This document shows, one piece after another, positions 12,161 to 22,744 of a DNA stretch of 64,000 bases. The number at the start of each line of letters is the position of its first letter. Positions within the stretch are counted from its first letter, which is position 1. Below the pieces are notes generated by a model. That model saw only the letters and a list, made by a program, of their open reading frames with translations. It was not told the DNA's origin and did no database searches. The position numbers and the translations under genes are program-made. This stretch comes from Orobanche coerulescens (lineage: Eukaryota > Streptophyta > Magnoliopsida > Lamiales > Orobanchaceae), in NCBI GenBank assembly GCA_033398695.1, contig CM065804.1, forward strand, positions 48,391,501 to 48,455,500, given 5' to 3'.

Positions 12161-13290
12161 CCGTATTCTAATACTCACGCCCTGCTTTGCTATTCATTAT
12201 TCAACACCCCAATCCCACCCTCACCCTCTCATTCCCACAAAGAGACGATTCATCGCACAATGACAATGAAGATTCAAAAGCTTCCTTATGATTAATGATT
12301 CAAGATCACCAATAAGGTTAGGGTTCTTATCCCACTCATCCATCGATCGTTCATCGTTTTGCTTCTATACTGGAATCGATAGTTCGATACACCCAACTCT
12401 TCAAGTTACGTTTTTATTTTCCACCGCTCCTGTAGTGGAATCGACACAGTTCATCGTTGTGCTTCTCGAACCCTAAAACCTCTTTTCTATGGATTCCTTC
12501 TTCTCAAAATTCAGAAGGTCTCGAACCCTAAAACATCTTTTCTACCGTCAAATGCAGGAGAAAAACAACAAACCAGATGAAGAAGGGCAGAAAATATCAA
12601 GGTAATAGCATGTTTGCAAATTTTTCTTACATTTTGATTACCCTTTTTCGTAACAGCGTTTATACATCTGATCCTGATCCGACTTTGAGGTATTCTGAAA
12701 ACCAATTTTAGGAATTGTGTCAAGCTATGTACCCTGTATTGGTTTTGATGATTGGGTTTTTGAAACCTATATGAGTATGGTTCTGTTTTGAAGGCTTGGT
12801 TTATTTTTGGGGGTTTTGGTTGAAAACACAAACTCTCAACTTGAGAATTACATTAGCATTTAGCATTTATTATTTTTATTAATACAAAGTCTTGCATTGA
12901 TTTAAGCCTCACCTATTTTTCTTAAATTTGGTGCTAGGAGCCAAACGTTGGAAAAGACAGAGAATTGTGCATATGCATCAACCTCTATCTCAATAAACAA
13001 ATAGGTATTATGTTATTTGTTTATAGTTTTCTAAAAAGCATGTTGCAAAATCAATGTATACATTTCACATCTTCAGTCCTTTGTCTTACTTTGTTTTTAG
13101 TTAAGCAAACTTGTTGCTCAAATTGCCAACAAGAGCCAACAAGAAGCAGTGTTTCCCCGAGGTACCATTCATCTTTTTCACTCTTGAATGTCAATTAATT
13201 GACTAGATCCTGAAATTGATCATAAGTACATCAACCATATCCCATGACCACCTGAGCGACCTTAATTATTATTACGGTGTTTACACAGGA
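12161..13290 (+). other. CACTA-2 left interior, leader-like, no gene recognised
   Basis: C-rich, T-rich sequence at 12178-12245 looks like the 5' untranslated leader of a plant gene and could bring a promoter. An imperfect direct repeat of a TCGAACCCTAAAAC word occurs near 12467 and 12520. No protein similarity was recognised. Confidence 0.4.
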
Positions 13291-13297
13291 CACAATG

Positions 13298-13660
13298 TTG
13301 TCTATTAAAGTTCTTAATGACGGTGTCACGATTGCTTAAGCCATAGAGCTTTCGGATGCAATTGAAAATTAAGGAGTGATACTTGCCTGCTCTACTCAAC
13401 TAATAAATTGTCTGACCAAATACTCCATCTATTTATAGGTTGCAACTAAGATGATCGATTTAGCTGGCAATGGTACTACCACAACAATTGTTCTTGCAAG
13501 AGAGATGGTCAACTGGATTATATGTTGTAGCATTTGGAGCGAATCATGTTTCTTTAAAGAAAGGAATGGAAAGGATGTAAAAGGAATTGATCAATTTAAG
13601 TTTTAGAGAAGAAAGCAGGCACAGTCGGTGAAAGGGATGAGATAAAAGGTAAAGTCTTTC
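13298..13660 (+). pseudogene. CPN60A: Captured fragment of chloroplast chaperonin Cpn60 (alpha-like)
   Basis: Group I chaperonins form the ring that folds stromal proteins such as Rubisco large subunit. Two exon pieces are visible. The first, 13301-13370, reads VLNDGVTIA, a stop, then AIELSDAIEN. The second, from 13439, reads VATKMIDLAGNGTTTTIVLA, then after a frame change GLYVVAFGANHVSLKKGMER and, near 13600, EKKAGTVGERDEIKG. The order and spacing match the family's ATP-binding N-terminal domain. The conserved GDGTT motif reads GNGTT, so the nucleotide-binding aspartate is lost. Stops and a shift make it non-functional. The last segment fits the plastid alpha subunit better than mitochondrial Cpn60; that subtype call is from memory of the family. 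Confidence 0.82.
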
Positions 13661-13865
13661 GCTTGTTATATATTTTGTATTTTTGGTAAGAGGATGGTAC
13701 CTCAGGTAATATAGCCCTTGTTACAATTATTCTGCATCTCGCTAGCGATCGATTCAAATTTTATATAGTTGTTAAATCGATTATATATTATTCTTCACTC
13801 AAAGTGTTCTATATTTCCAAATCAGTTAATGTGATTCAACTCACCAAGCAAGGACATCGATTCTA

Positions 13866-13930
13866 AGACTCCGATTCAACATCTTCAAGGAATGACGCAA
13901 ACCGGTGAATTTGGGTTTGATCTCTCCAAG
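13866..13930 (+). other. Unidentified exon-like fragment in CACTA-2
   Basis: An open stretch reads TPIQHLQGMTQTGEFGFDLS and ends at an AAG/GTATAC donor-like site. Composition is coding-like and it sits between the Cpn60 and methyltransferase pieces. I do not recognise the protein. Confidence 0.35.
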
Positions 13931-14166
13931 GTATACAATATTTATATGGTTCTTGTATTTTGGTTGGGTTTTTTTAGTTCGTGTTTCATTTGAGATATAT
14001 AGGTTTCTTCTATTAATGACGAGTGCAATCTAATTGACAATTTAGTTCCATTTTTTTGCAATCTAATTATGACTTGTCTGGAGGTTTCTGCTTTCTGCAT
14101 GCTTGCTTGTGCTGTTGTGTTGTATCTTAATGACATTAAGCACTTCGTTATACATTTTATGTGGAT

Positions 14167-16998
14167 GGTGATGACAGGCAGCGAGCACGTGCTTTGGCCA
14201 CAATTCATTCTCATCCTGTTGTGAGTTTGTCTTTCAGCTTTTAGTTCTACAGTGGTTTTAATAAACATAATTCTTGCTCGATTGAGCTTTCTCTCCTGCA
14301 GCTGTAAAGACCACAACTTTCTGTCTGTGTACATTGCTGTATTACCTTTTCTTTACTCTTGAAAATTTTCAAAAAAAATTCAGCCTCAATGCTCAAGAAA
14401 GGGTTTTCTGGATGCCTTTGACAAATATTGAGGTATAAGGAATGCATGTGAACTTTCAGTATGTACATTCTAGAGAATTTGGGTTCCCCGTTGATAGCCT
14501 TACTTCTAGGATTCTCACATACCTTGAAACCTCACTTGGACCCTACTATCATTTACATGTTTTCTAGTGGATGGTGAGACGATGGATTAATCACCTTGGT
14601 CTTGATGAAGCTATCAAGTTTATGACATGGAATAACACTGATCCTGGTTTCAGCATCAGGTTTCCTTTTTACCCGTTTGGACACCTTTTTTATTTTCAAA
14701 AGCATACATCTGCTATCACTCACCATGTCTTGTGATGATGATTTAAGAGCAAACACAGGTAAAGGCTTCACGAGGGCAGATCTTGTTGGAGAACTTGAAA
14801 AGTTAAAGGTTGGTACTTAATCTTTTCTCATAGACACAGAATGCTCAAGAAGAAGGGTTGAAATACTTGCTGAAAATAATAATTATTGTTATTATTATTA
14901 CCATCATTGTTATTATGTCTTAACTTTTGTCAATGGTGATTTTTTTATTTATTTTTTACTTTTTCCTTTTCTCATCAACTTTAGGTTCCGTATGAACTTT
15001 CTCAGCACTTGGATGATTTCGTCCGCATAAGAACAGGAATGCAGGTACAAATTTTTACATTCTCCACAATGTACTTCATTTTTTTTCTTTCTTTATCTTA
15101 GTAGAACATTGAAATCTAATCAATCTTCATGTCATTCTTATGGTATCATTCGTTTAAGCTGAATGTGGTCCCCAATTTGTTACTCTGCAACTTGTTTCTT
15201 CCTGTTATTGCCAAAACTGATATATCCTATTTATTGACTGTTTGGCTGATAGCATGTGGTCAATGTTTCATTCCGAGTCCTGAGTAGTCCACATTTACTT
15301 CTTCCAGGTTATCATACAAGCTGGATTACTGAAAAAGGGTTTCTGTTCGGTCCAGGATGAGAGTGCGGGTAATCTTCATGTCCCACGAAACTTCATTTGG
15401 AAGCCAACAGATTTACCAACGATGAACTTCCTCCGCCATAGAATTATCCCGTCTTGTTATAGTTTCTCTTTTCTTCTTGGCAGGATATTGTCTACTTTAT
15501 ACAAAAATTCTCATTGTTCCCTTGCAAACCCATCTTGTCTGCTGGGTGCTGGCCACATGGCACACATTTTCTTGTCAATATTAATAAAAATTAGTGCATT
15601 TATATCAATATTCTTTTTAATAGCGCACAAGCACTGGGCCGTGCTACACAAATACTTTAATACAAATGCGTAATTCTTATTGGTTCTTTGAATGCAAACT
15701 TTTTGTGCAGGATTGGTGGTTATAATTGTGGATCCAAAACCCGGCGATAGCATTATCGACTGTTGTGCTGCTCCAGGTGGAAAGACTCTTTTCATGGCCT
15801 CGTGTCTGAATGGCCAAGGTACAATGCTGTAGAATGTGGGATCTGATCTGTTGAAGAGTATGGTTTCAAAACATAAAAAGAAATTTGTAGATGAGATAAA
15901 AATGAAGTGTTACTATGCCTATTCATTTATTCTGGAGGAAACCCTGTAATTGTTATTTGGTTGAAACCACCAACTTGTTCTAATTTATGACAAATCATTT
16001 TAATGATACCAATTTGACTAGATCTTAAGACTAATGTTACACAACCATTTCGAACAAACAAATCTTTGTGAGATACTAGATCATGTTATCATTCCAAACT
16101 ATAATACAAATTCAATCATGGTAAAAGTTATATCGTTGAGTGGTGACGTTATGGTGACTTTCTTATCGGGAAGCATAAAGCGCGATTGGCGTGAACAAGG
16201 GCCGATTGAGAATCCTCAAAGAGACAACCAAGTTGCACGAACTCGATCAAGTTATCACTACCATCCATGCGATCTTCGTACACTTGTAAGGGACGATAGT
16301 GTATTATTTTGAAGGAGATATTATATATCATTTCTCTTTTGTTTTTATTTTTTTCTCAATTTTTCGGGATAGTAATGCGCTTGAAAGGTGATAAAGTTCT
16401 GCTGGATGCTCCTTGTTACGGATTGGGTGTACTATCTAAGGTATATTATGTTACGAGATCCACTCCTGCAGGAATGGATCATCGAATCTTTTCATTTCCG
16501 TAGCTCCTAAACCGATAGAGCTAAGGTTAACAAACACTTAGAAAAGAAGCAGACGAGGAATTCTTTTAATCTTTGGGAAATAATCGGAGAAGAAGAAATA
16601 GACCTTGAGAGAAATGCCCGACTTTCTATTGCAGTTGTCATTTCAACTTGCCCAAGAATCCGCCTCTAAACTCTAAAACGAAATCCTAATGATCCTTAAT
16701 TAAAGAAACTAGATCTTGAATTACACAAAATAGCACTTGTAGAACAACTATAAATCATTCTATTTCATCTCAGTTGAGTCATATTGCTTTATTCAACTAT
16801 GATCAAATTAATTTGAGTAATCCTTTTCCTACTGTTTATTATTTATTTTATTCTTTTTTTTTCCTAGTTTCGTTTACCTTATTTTCTCGAGCCCTCGTTT
16901 TCTTTAATACGAGAGCGGATTTGCGCTGGAATAGGAGACTGGAAGACATGGAGGAACTTATAAATTTGCAAGATGCACTTCTTGATTCAGCTTCTAAG
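14167..16998 (+). pseudogene. Captured RsmB-like NOL1/NOP2/Sun rRNA m5C methyltransferase, nine exon pieces
   Basis: Family members methylate cytosine C5 in rRNA using S-adenosylmethionine. Exon pieces in order: 14167-14220 (RARALATIHSHPV), 14567-14660 (WMVRRW, WNNTDPGFS), 14747-14808 (ANTGKGFTRADL), 14985-15044 (VPYELSQHLDDFVR), 15308-15368 (SVQDESAG), 15711-15818 (motif I, DCCAAPGGKT), about 16180-16288 (GRLRILKETTKLHELD, one base short), 16374-16440 (motif IV, LDAPCYGLGVLSK) and 16912-16998 (RADLRWNRRLEDM). Several junctions keep donors such as GTGAGT or GTACAA and acceptors in TAG or CAG. The NusB-like N-terminus and the motif VI catalytic cysteine (TCS) are absent, so activity is not expected. 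It is the longest captured piece and is followed after about 55 bases by Hsp70 exons. Confidence 0.9.
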
Positions 16999-17054
16999 TG
17001 AGTCTATTCAGATATTATTTAAACAATTTGTAATATGATTTGCATCTCATATCA

Positions 17055-17280
17055 GTTAACTGGAAACACCAAGCCGTCATGGTCATTGAGCAACAAGTGG
17101 GCGGGTCTTGCAAGGCCATTCGGTGTATTTCCTGATCATACTTTCTTCAATTCAATCTTTGGAACCCTACCTTAGATATTCGACGTATTTTCTTCTTGAT
17201 GCGGACAAAACCAATGGAAGTGATGTTATCGGTATTGACTTGGGTACTACAAACTCTTGTGTCTGTCATGGAGGAAGGTG
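17055..17280 (+). pseudogene. Captured 5' exons of mitochondrial Hsp70
   Basis: The exon at 17055-17122 reads LTGNTKPSWSLSNKWAGLARPF, the mitochondrial presequence of plant Hsp70, and stops at a GTGTAT donor-like site. The next piece, about 17195-17280, reads NGSDVIGIDLGTTNSCV, the phosphate-1 loop of the ATPase domain, then loses frame by one base before VMEEG-type sequence. Only the targeting peptide and the first strand of the nucleotide-binding domain were captured. It cannot fold or hydrolyse ATP on its own. Confidence 0.87.
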
Positions 17281-17649
17281 ATACTTCATTTCATTTGTCT
17301 AGCTTTGTTAGTCGCGGATCATATTTAAAGCTGTTTTAACTTGTTGTTTTATTTGACTATATTGGAGGTGAAAGCAACGACTACATCGATGCGGATTTCA
17401 CGACATTCGAGAAGAATGGTGTACTTATGTGTCGAATTTTATTTTTAGGGAGTAAAAGCTGTTTGTAGGAATAGGTACGATTGGTAGAAATGGGTACAAT
17501 TGGTAGTAATCGTAAACTATATAATATTGATCCGATTTTGACATGATCGAGTTTAGTCGAGTCATGTAATGAATTGGTAACGCATGGTTTTGCGATATAT
17601 ATGAAATGCGTTAATTTTGTACAATCGATCAATGATTTTGTAATTGCAG
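17281..17649 (+). other. CACTA-2 right interior, no gene recognised
   Basis: It probably contains the following Hsp70 intron and element-specific sequence. A direct repeat of GGTACGATTGGTAG-like words occurs at 17472-17508. Nothing else was recognised. Confidence 0.4.
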
Positions 17650-17934
17650 TTTAGCGGGGTCATAAAAGCCAGAAAAAAAAATAAAAATTTTTGAAGTTAT
17701 GACACGCAAAAACTGAAATCAGAAAAAGGGGTCATAACTTTTATGACACGCATATATAGTTGTCAGAAAAGGGCATCATAAAGTGGGTGTCATAAGTGCG
17801 TGTCATTGTACAATGACGAACAAATGCGAGTCATAATGAGTTATGACTGGTCCTTCTATGACCAGCATTTGCGCGTCATAAAGGCCCTTTATGACGCCAA
17901 ATGCGCGTCAAGAAAGACTCTTTTTCTACTAGTG
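17650..17934 (+). repeat. CACTA-2 right subterminal and terminal repeats
   Basis: At least ten GTCATAA, TATGAC and GCGCGTCA motifs occur in both orientations, ending in TTTCTACTAGTG. This is the likely binding zone for the helper's transposase proteins. Confidence 0.88.
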
Positions 17935-17937
17935 TTT

Positions 17938-18028
17938 AGGGGAAACTCTGTCGAAATTTCACCGTAATTTATAAGTACTAATATCATATAAGATAGTGTA
18001 GGTTAGGTAGTTAGTGCGGGTCGTTTCA
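17938..18028 (+). repeat. Gypsy-1 5' LTR, segment 3
   Basis: It matches 25488-25580 and ends GGGTCGTTTCA. The LTR totals about 2560 bases without insertions, against 2836 for the 3' copy. Confidence 0.93.
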
Positions 18029-18030
18029 GG

Positions 18031-18042
18031 TGGTATCAGAGC
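18031..18042 (+). other. Gypsy-1 primer binding site (initiator tRNA-Met)
   Basis: TGGTATCAGAGC, two bases after the LTR, is complementary to the 3' end of plant initiator tRNA-Met, as used by many plant gypsy and copia elements. Confidence 0.9.
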
Positions 18043-18192
18043 CCAGTTTGTGCCCTGTAGACTGTCCATGTACACGAGCTCAGAGCATGTGGAGCACAAC
18101 AAATCCAGTAAGTGTTATTTTATTTGTGTGCACTCATATTTCATGAAAAATATTGACCATATGATATAGGGCTCAGTCATAAATAGAAAATA

Positions 18193-19083
18193 ATGCCGAG
18201 AACAAGAACTGAAGGCAGTGATGGGGGTAGAACACAAGATCCAGAAATGACATCCACAAGTTCTTATCGTGATCTGATCATTGGTCGATTGACTGAACTA
18301 GTAGAAAGGCAATCTCAACAAATCCAACAACTCATCCAACAAAGAGACATGCGAGGACAGCAGGGAGATGACAGGGATCGACCGCCACCAAGCGTAGAAC
18401 AAGTTGAATTAGATGGAGGAAGGTTCAGGAAGTTGAATCCCCCAACATTTGAGAGCATAGTCGATCCTGCAGAAGCAGAAGATTGGCTAAGGACTATAGA
18501 AAACACGTTCCAGTATAGTAAGGTTTCTGAAGAGAACAAGGTACTTTGTGCATCCTTGATGTTACGGGGCAGTGCAGGTTATTGGTGGGATACGATAAGC
18601 GCTATTGAAAATGTGGCAATAATGACGTGGGCTAAGTTCAAGGAACTCTTCAGAAATAAGTACTTTACAGCTCCTGTTCGTGCAATGAAAATGAACGAAT
18701 TTATACAGTTGAAACAGGGAAGCATGACGGTGTCAGACTACATCTGTAAGTTCGAAATGCTGTCTAGGTTTGCTGAGCATATGGTTTGCACGGAACCACT
18801 GAAAGTGTAGAGGTTCCTTGAAGGCTTGAGACTAGAGCTATACAGAGATGTCAGCATGGCAGGAATTCAAGGGACGACTTATTCAATAATTGCTGAGAGA
18901 GCATTGGTCTCAGAACAGGCAGAACGGAGGATTCGACAAGCACAAGAGGTTCGGCGGCAATTTGCCCAACGACAAGGCCAACGCTGGTTTAAGAATGAAA
19001 AGAAGAGGCCACCTCAATCGCAGAATCCAGAGGCTAATTTTCCATCGTAAAAGGGGCAAGAACAAGGAGAACCAAGTAAGCGT
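18193..19083 (+). pseudogene. gag: Gypsy-1 gag
   Basis: The capsid-like protein packages element RNA. The ATG at 18193 opens the frame that continues through pol. The N-terminal part is rich in glutamine and charged residues (QSQQIQQLIQQ). The Retrotrans_gag core follows at about residues 90-205 (PAEAEDWL, then WWDTISAI, then FRNKYFTAPVRAMKMNEF). Stops at 18808 (TAG) and 19048 (TAA) interrupt it without changing frame. The zinc knuckle follows at 19180-19230 in the next open block and has lost its first cysteine (phenylalanine in the first position, then [12 protein letters not shown]). Confidence 0.9.
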
Positions 19084-22000
19084 ATGAAGTCTGAAGAGGG
19101 TAGACCCTTTCTACCATTACCGGCATGCCCTAACTGTGGAAAACAACATAGTGGAGTTTGCTTATTGGGTTCTAAAGTATTCTTTTTATGTGGACAACCT
19201 GGACATATGGAGAACGTTTGCCCAAACAAGACAAAATCCAAAGTGCAGGAAAGGGTACCAGCTAGATTTTACACTATAATCAGAGAAGATGCTGAAGCTA
19301 ATCCGTCTATTATCACAGGTAACCTTCTTATCTTTGGTATTTCAGCATCGATATTATTTGATCCTGCTGCTACACATTCATTTGCATCTACCGAGTATGT
19401 TAGAAGGCTGGGTAGAGTACCAGAAACAATTGAGGTAGGTTATAATGTAGTTACCCCCTCTGGAGATCCAAAACAAACAAATAAGATCATACGAGCGTGT
19501 AGTATTCCTATTGAAAATAGGGAACTCTATGCTAATTTAATTGTGTTTGACATGAATGTCTATGACATAATCTTGGGTATGGATTGGTTATCAAAATATC
19601 ATGCTACTGTTGACTGTCGGAGAAAAATTGTGACACTACAACCACCTGGGGAAGAACCTTTTTATTTTGTCGGGGTTAGTCAGAATTTTAGATTTCCAGT
19701 AATCTCAGCAATGAAGGCACAACGTCTATTAAACAGTGGTTGTGAAGGCTATGTAGTTGGTGTAATGAGCATTGAAAAGCAAGATTTATCGAACGTCAAT
19801 GAAGTACCAGTGGTGAAACAATACCCTGAAGTGTTTCCTTATGATCTACCGGGACTGCCACCAGATCGTGAAATAGAGTTTGTGATTAACTTACAGCAGG
19901 GAATGGCACCAATATCAAAGTCACCATACAGAATGGCACCAGCTGAATTAAAGGAATTAAAGACCCAATTGCAAGAGTTGTTAGATAAAGGCCTCATTAG
20001 GCCTAGTTATTCACCATGGAGAGCGCCAATATTGTTTGTTCGTAAGAAGGATGGTTCCTTGAGGATGTGTATAGACTATCGAGAGCTCAACAAAGTTACG
20101 ATCAAGAACAAGTATCTTTTACCTCGAATTGATGACTTGTTTGATCAACTTCAAGGTGCATCTATCTTTTCCAAAATTGATCTGCGATCAGGGTACCATC
20201 AATTGAAGATAAAGGAAGATGACATCCCAAAAATGGCATTCAGTACGAGGTACGGACACTACGAGTTTTTGGTGATGCCGTTTGGCCTAAAAAATGCCCC
20301 AGCAGCATTTATGGATTTAATGAATAGAGTGTTTAAATACTTCCTGGATAAGTTTGTTATCGTGTTTATTGATGATATTCTCATATATTCGAATACCAAA
20401 GAAGACCATACAGTGCATCTAAGGAAAGTTTTAGATGTCTTAAAATAGAAACAGTTATATGCTAAGTTTAAAAAGTGTGAATTCTAGTTAGACCGAGTGG
20501 TATTCTTGGGGCATGTTATATCCAGAGCAGGGATTTCAGTAGACCCAAGCAAAGTTGAAGCAACCAATAACTGGCCGCAACCCACAAATTCTGCAGAAGT
20601 ACGCAGCTTTCTTGGTCTAGCTGGATATTACCGTCGATTTGCAGATGGATTCTCCAAGATTGCCTCTCCATTAACACAATTGACTAGAAAGAATGTTTCC
20701 TTCAAGTGGACAAAATCATGCGAGCAAAGCTTTCAAGAACTGAAGAGGCGGTTGACATCGGCACCGATCTTGACCATTCCAATGGGAACTGGAGGTTTTA
20801 AAGTCTACAGCGATGCTTCAAAGAATGGTCTAGGTTGTGTATTGATGCATAATGGTAAAGTAATAACATATGCATCTAGACAACTGAAGGAGTATGAAAA
20901 GAACTACCCGACACATGATCTGGAACTTGCTGCAGTTGTGTTTGCATTTAAAATATGGAGGCATTACCTATATGGAGAACGCTGTGAAATTTATACTGAT
21001 CACAAGAGCCTGAAATATTTCTTCACTAAAAAAGAATTGAATATGAGACAGCGAAGATGGTTAGAACTTGTTAAAGACTATGATCGTGTCATCAACTACC
21101 ACCCTCGTAAAGCTAATGTGGTAGCAAATGCCTTAAGCAGAAAATCAACACAATCCATTGCGGCCATGACCTTGATCTAGAAGCCAGAATTACACGATTT
21201 GATGAATATGGATGTAGAAATTATCCAACATGGATGGCTAGAAGCAAAATTATCAGCATTAACCCTTCGACCTACTTTAATAGATAGAATTCAGCAAGGC
21301 CAGAAAGAGGATCAAGAGTTAGAGAAAATAAAGAAGAACATTAAACTGGGAACCTCGCCAGACTTCCAATTGTCAGAAGATGGTATTATTCGATTTAGAA
21401 ATCGTTTATGTGTGCCTAATTTTGAAGATGTTCGCAAAGAAATATTACTAGAGGCGCACTCAACACCATATTCAGTACATCCAAGAGCAACCAAAATGTA
21501 CAGAGACTTGAAACTACACTATTGGTGGCCAGGTATGAAAGAAGATATTGTACAATATTTGGAGCAATGCCTAACATGTCAACAGGTAAAAGCCGAGCAC
21601 CAAAGACCAGCAAGAACCTTGAAACCTTTATTTGTTCCAAAATGGAAGTGGTAGGACATTACGATGGATTTTGTGATAGGTTTACCAAGAATGGTTAAAG
21701 GACACAATTCTATCTGGGTTATAGTTGATCGATTGACAAAATCTGCTCACTTTCTTCCAGTGTGTATGACATACTCCGTCGATCACTATGCTCAACTCTA
21801 TATACAGGAAATAGTTATGCTACATGGGGTTCCAATATCTATTGTATCGGACAGAGATTCACGATTTGTATCAGCTTTTTGGAAGAGCTTGCATAGAGGA
21901 TTGGGTACCCACTTGTCTTTCAGCACTGCTTATCATCCACAGTCGGATGGGCAATCAGAAACAACTATACAAACTCTAGAAGATATGCTCAGATCATGTG

Positions 22001-22704
22001 TTATGGACTTTCAAGGCCAGTGGAGTAAACATTTACCCCTAATTGAATTCTCCTACAATAACAGTTATCAGAGTACAATTGGAATGGCTCCTTATGAAGC
22101 TTTGTATGGCCGGAAGTGTCGATCACCAGTACATTGGGATGAGGTTGTTGAAGGAAGAGTTTTAGGTCCTAATATGATTCAAGAAATCAAAGAAGCAGTT
22201 TCACTAATCAGATAAAGAATGAGAACAGCTCAAAGTAGACAAAAGAGTTACGCAGATACCAGAAGGAGAGCACTTTAATTTGCCGTGGGTGATCGAGTAT
22301 TCCTGAAAGTTTCTCCAATGAAGAGAATAATGAGATTTGGTAAGAAAGGAAAACTGAGTCCAAGATACATTGGGACATTTCCTATTACTGACTGGGTTGG
22401 TTAAGTGGCTTATCGACTAGAGTTGCCAGCATCAATGTCTCAGATACACAATGTATTTCATGTTTCTCTACTAAGAAAATACATTGCGAATCCATGCCAC
22501 ATTCTCAAGAATGAACCAGTTGAGCTGGAGGTAGATTTGAGTTACAAGGAGATACCGGAACAAATCTTACTAAGAGAAGTAAAGAAACTTAGAAATAAAG
22601 AAGTGCCACTAGTCAAAGTGTTGTGGAGAAATCAACTTGTAGAAGAAGCCACTTGGGAGAGAGAAGATGAAATGAGGGATAAATACCCTGATCTTTTCAG
22701 CTAA
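19084..22704 (+). pseudogene. pol: Gypsy-1 pol: protease, reverse transcriptase, RNase H, integrase, chromodomain-like tail
   Basis: The frame is the same as gag, with no frameshift from 18193 to 22704. The protease active site reads FDPAATHS (aspartate codon at 19360) instead of the usual DSGATHS, so it is probably inactive. Reverse transcriptase keeps FIDDILIYS (20371). RNase H keeps [10 protein letters not shown] (20812). Integrase keeps the zinc-binding half (H..H, CLTCQQVK) and the D, D-35-E residues at codons 21667, 21850 and 21958 with exact spacing. The end (about 22590-22704, VKVLWRNQ then EEATWERE) is chromodomain-like. Seven stops lie within pol: 20446, 20485, 21178, 21652, 22213, 22276 and 22402. 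All are TAG or TAA, and all are base substitutions. Confidence 0.92.
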
Positions 22705-22729
22705 GTTAAATTTCGGGGACGAAATTTTT

Positions 22730-22744
22730 ATAAGGAGGGGAGGA
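22730..22744 (+). other. Gypsy-1 polypurine tract
   Basis: AAGGAGGGGAGGA stands directly before the TGTGATACC start of the 3' LTR. Confidence 0.85.

Larger units (their letters stand above)
11979..17934 (+). mobile_element. CACTA-2: non-autonomous CACTA transposon carrying host gene fragments (Pack-CACTA)
   Basis: It starts CACTAGTAGAAA and ends TTTCTACTAGTG, a 12-base perfect inverted repeat that continues imperfectly to about 30 bases. It is flanked by TTT (11976-11978 and 17935-17937), and the 3' LTR of Gypsy-1 shows the empty site TAGTTTAGGGG. Both ends carry subterminal repeats of a TATGACGCG / CGCGTCATA type. No transposase remnant was recognised. The interior has exon-intron pieces of three unrelated host genes, all on the plus strand: Cpn60-alpha, an RsmB-like methyltransferase and mitochondrial Hsp70. 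It differs from CACTA-1 in terminal and subterminal sequence, so CACTA-1 is probably not its helper. Confidence 0.95.

Noticed and set aside
14167..17280. Functional host methyltransferase or Hsp70 gene
   Set aside because: Key parts are missing (motif VI, N-terminus, most of Hsp70), frames are shifted, and the pieces lie inside a CACTA element with clean target duplication.
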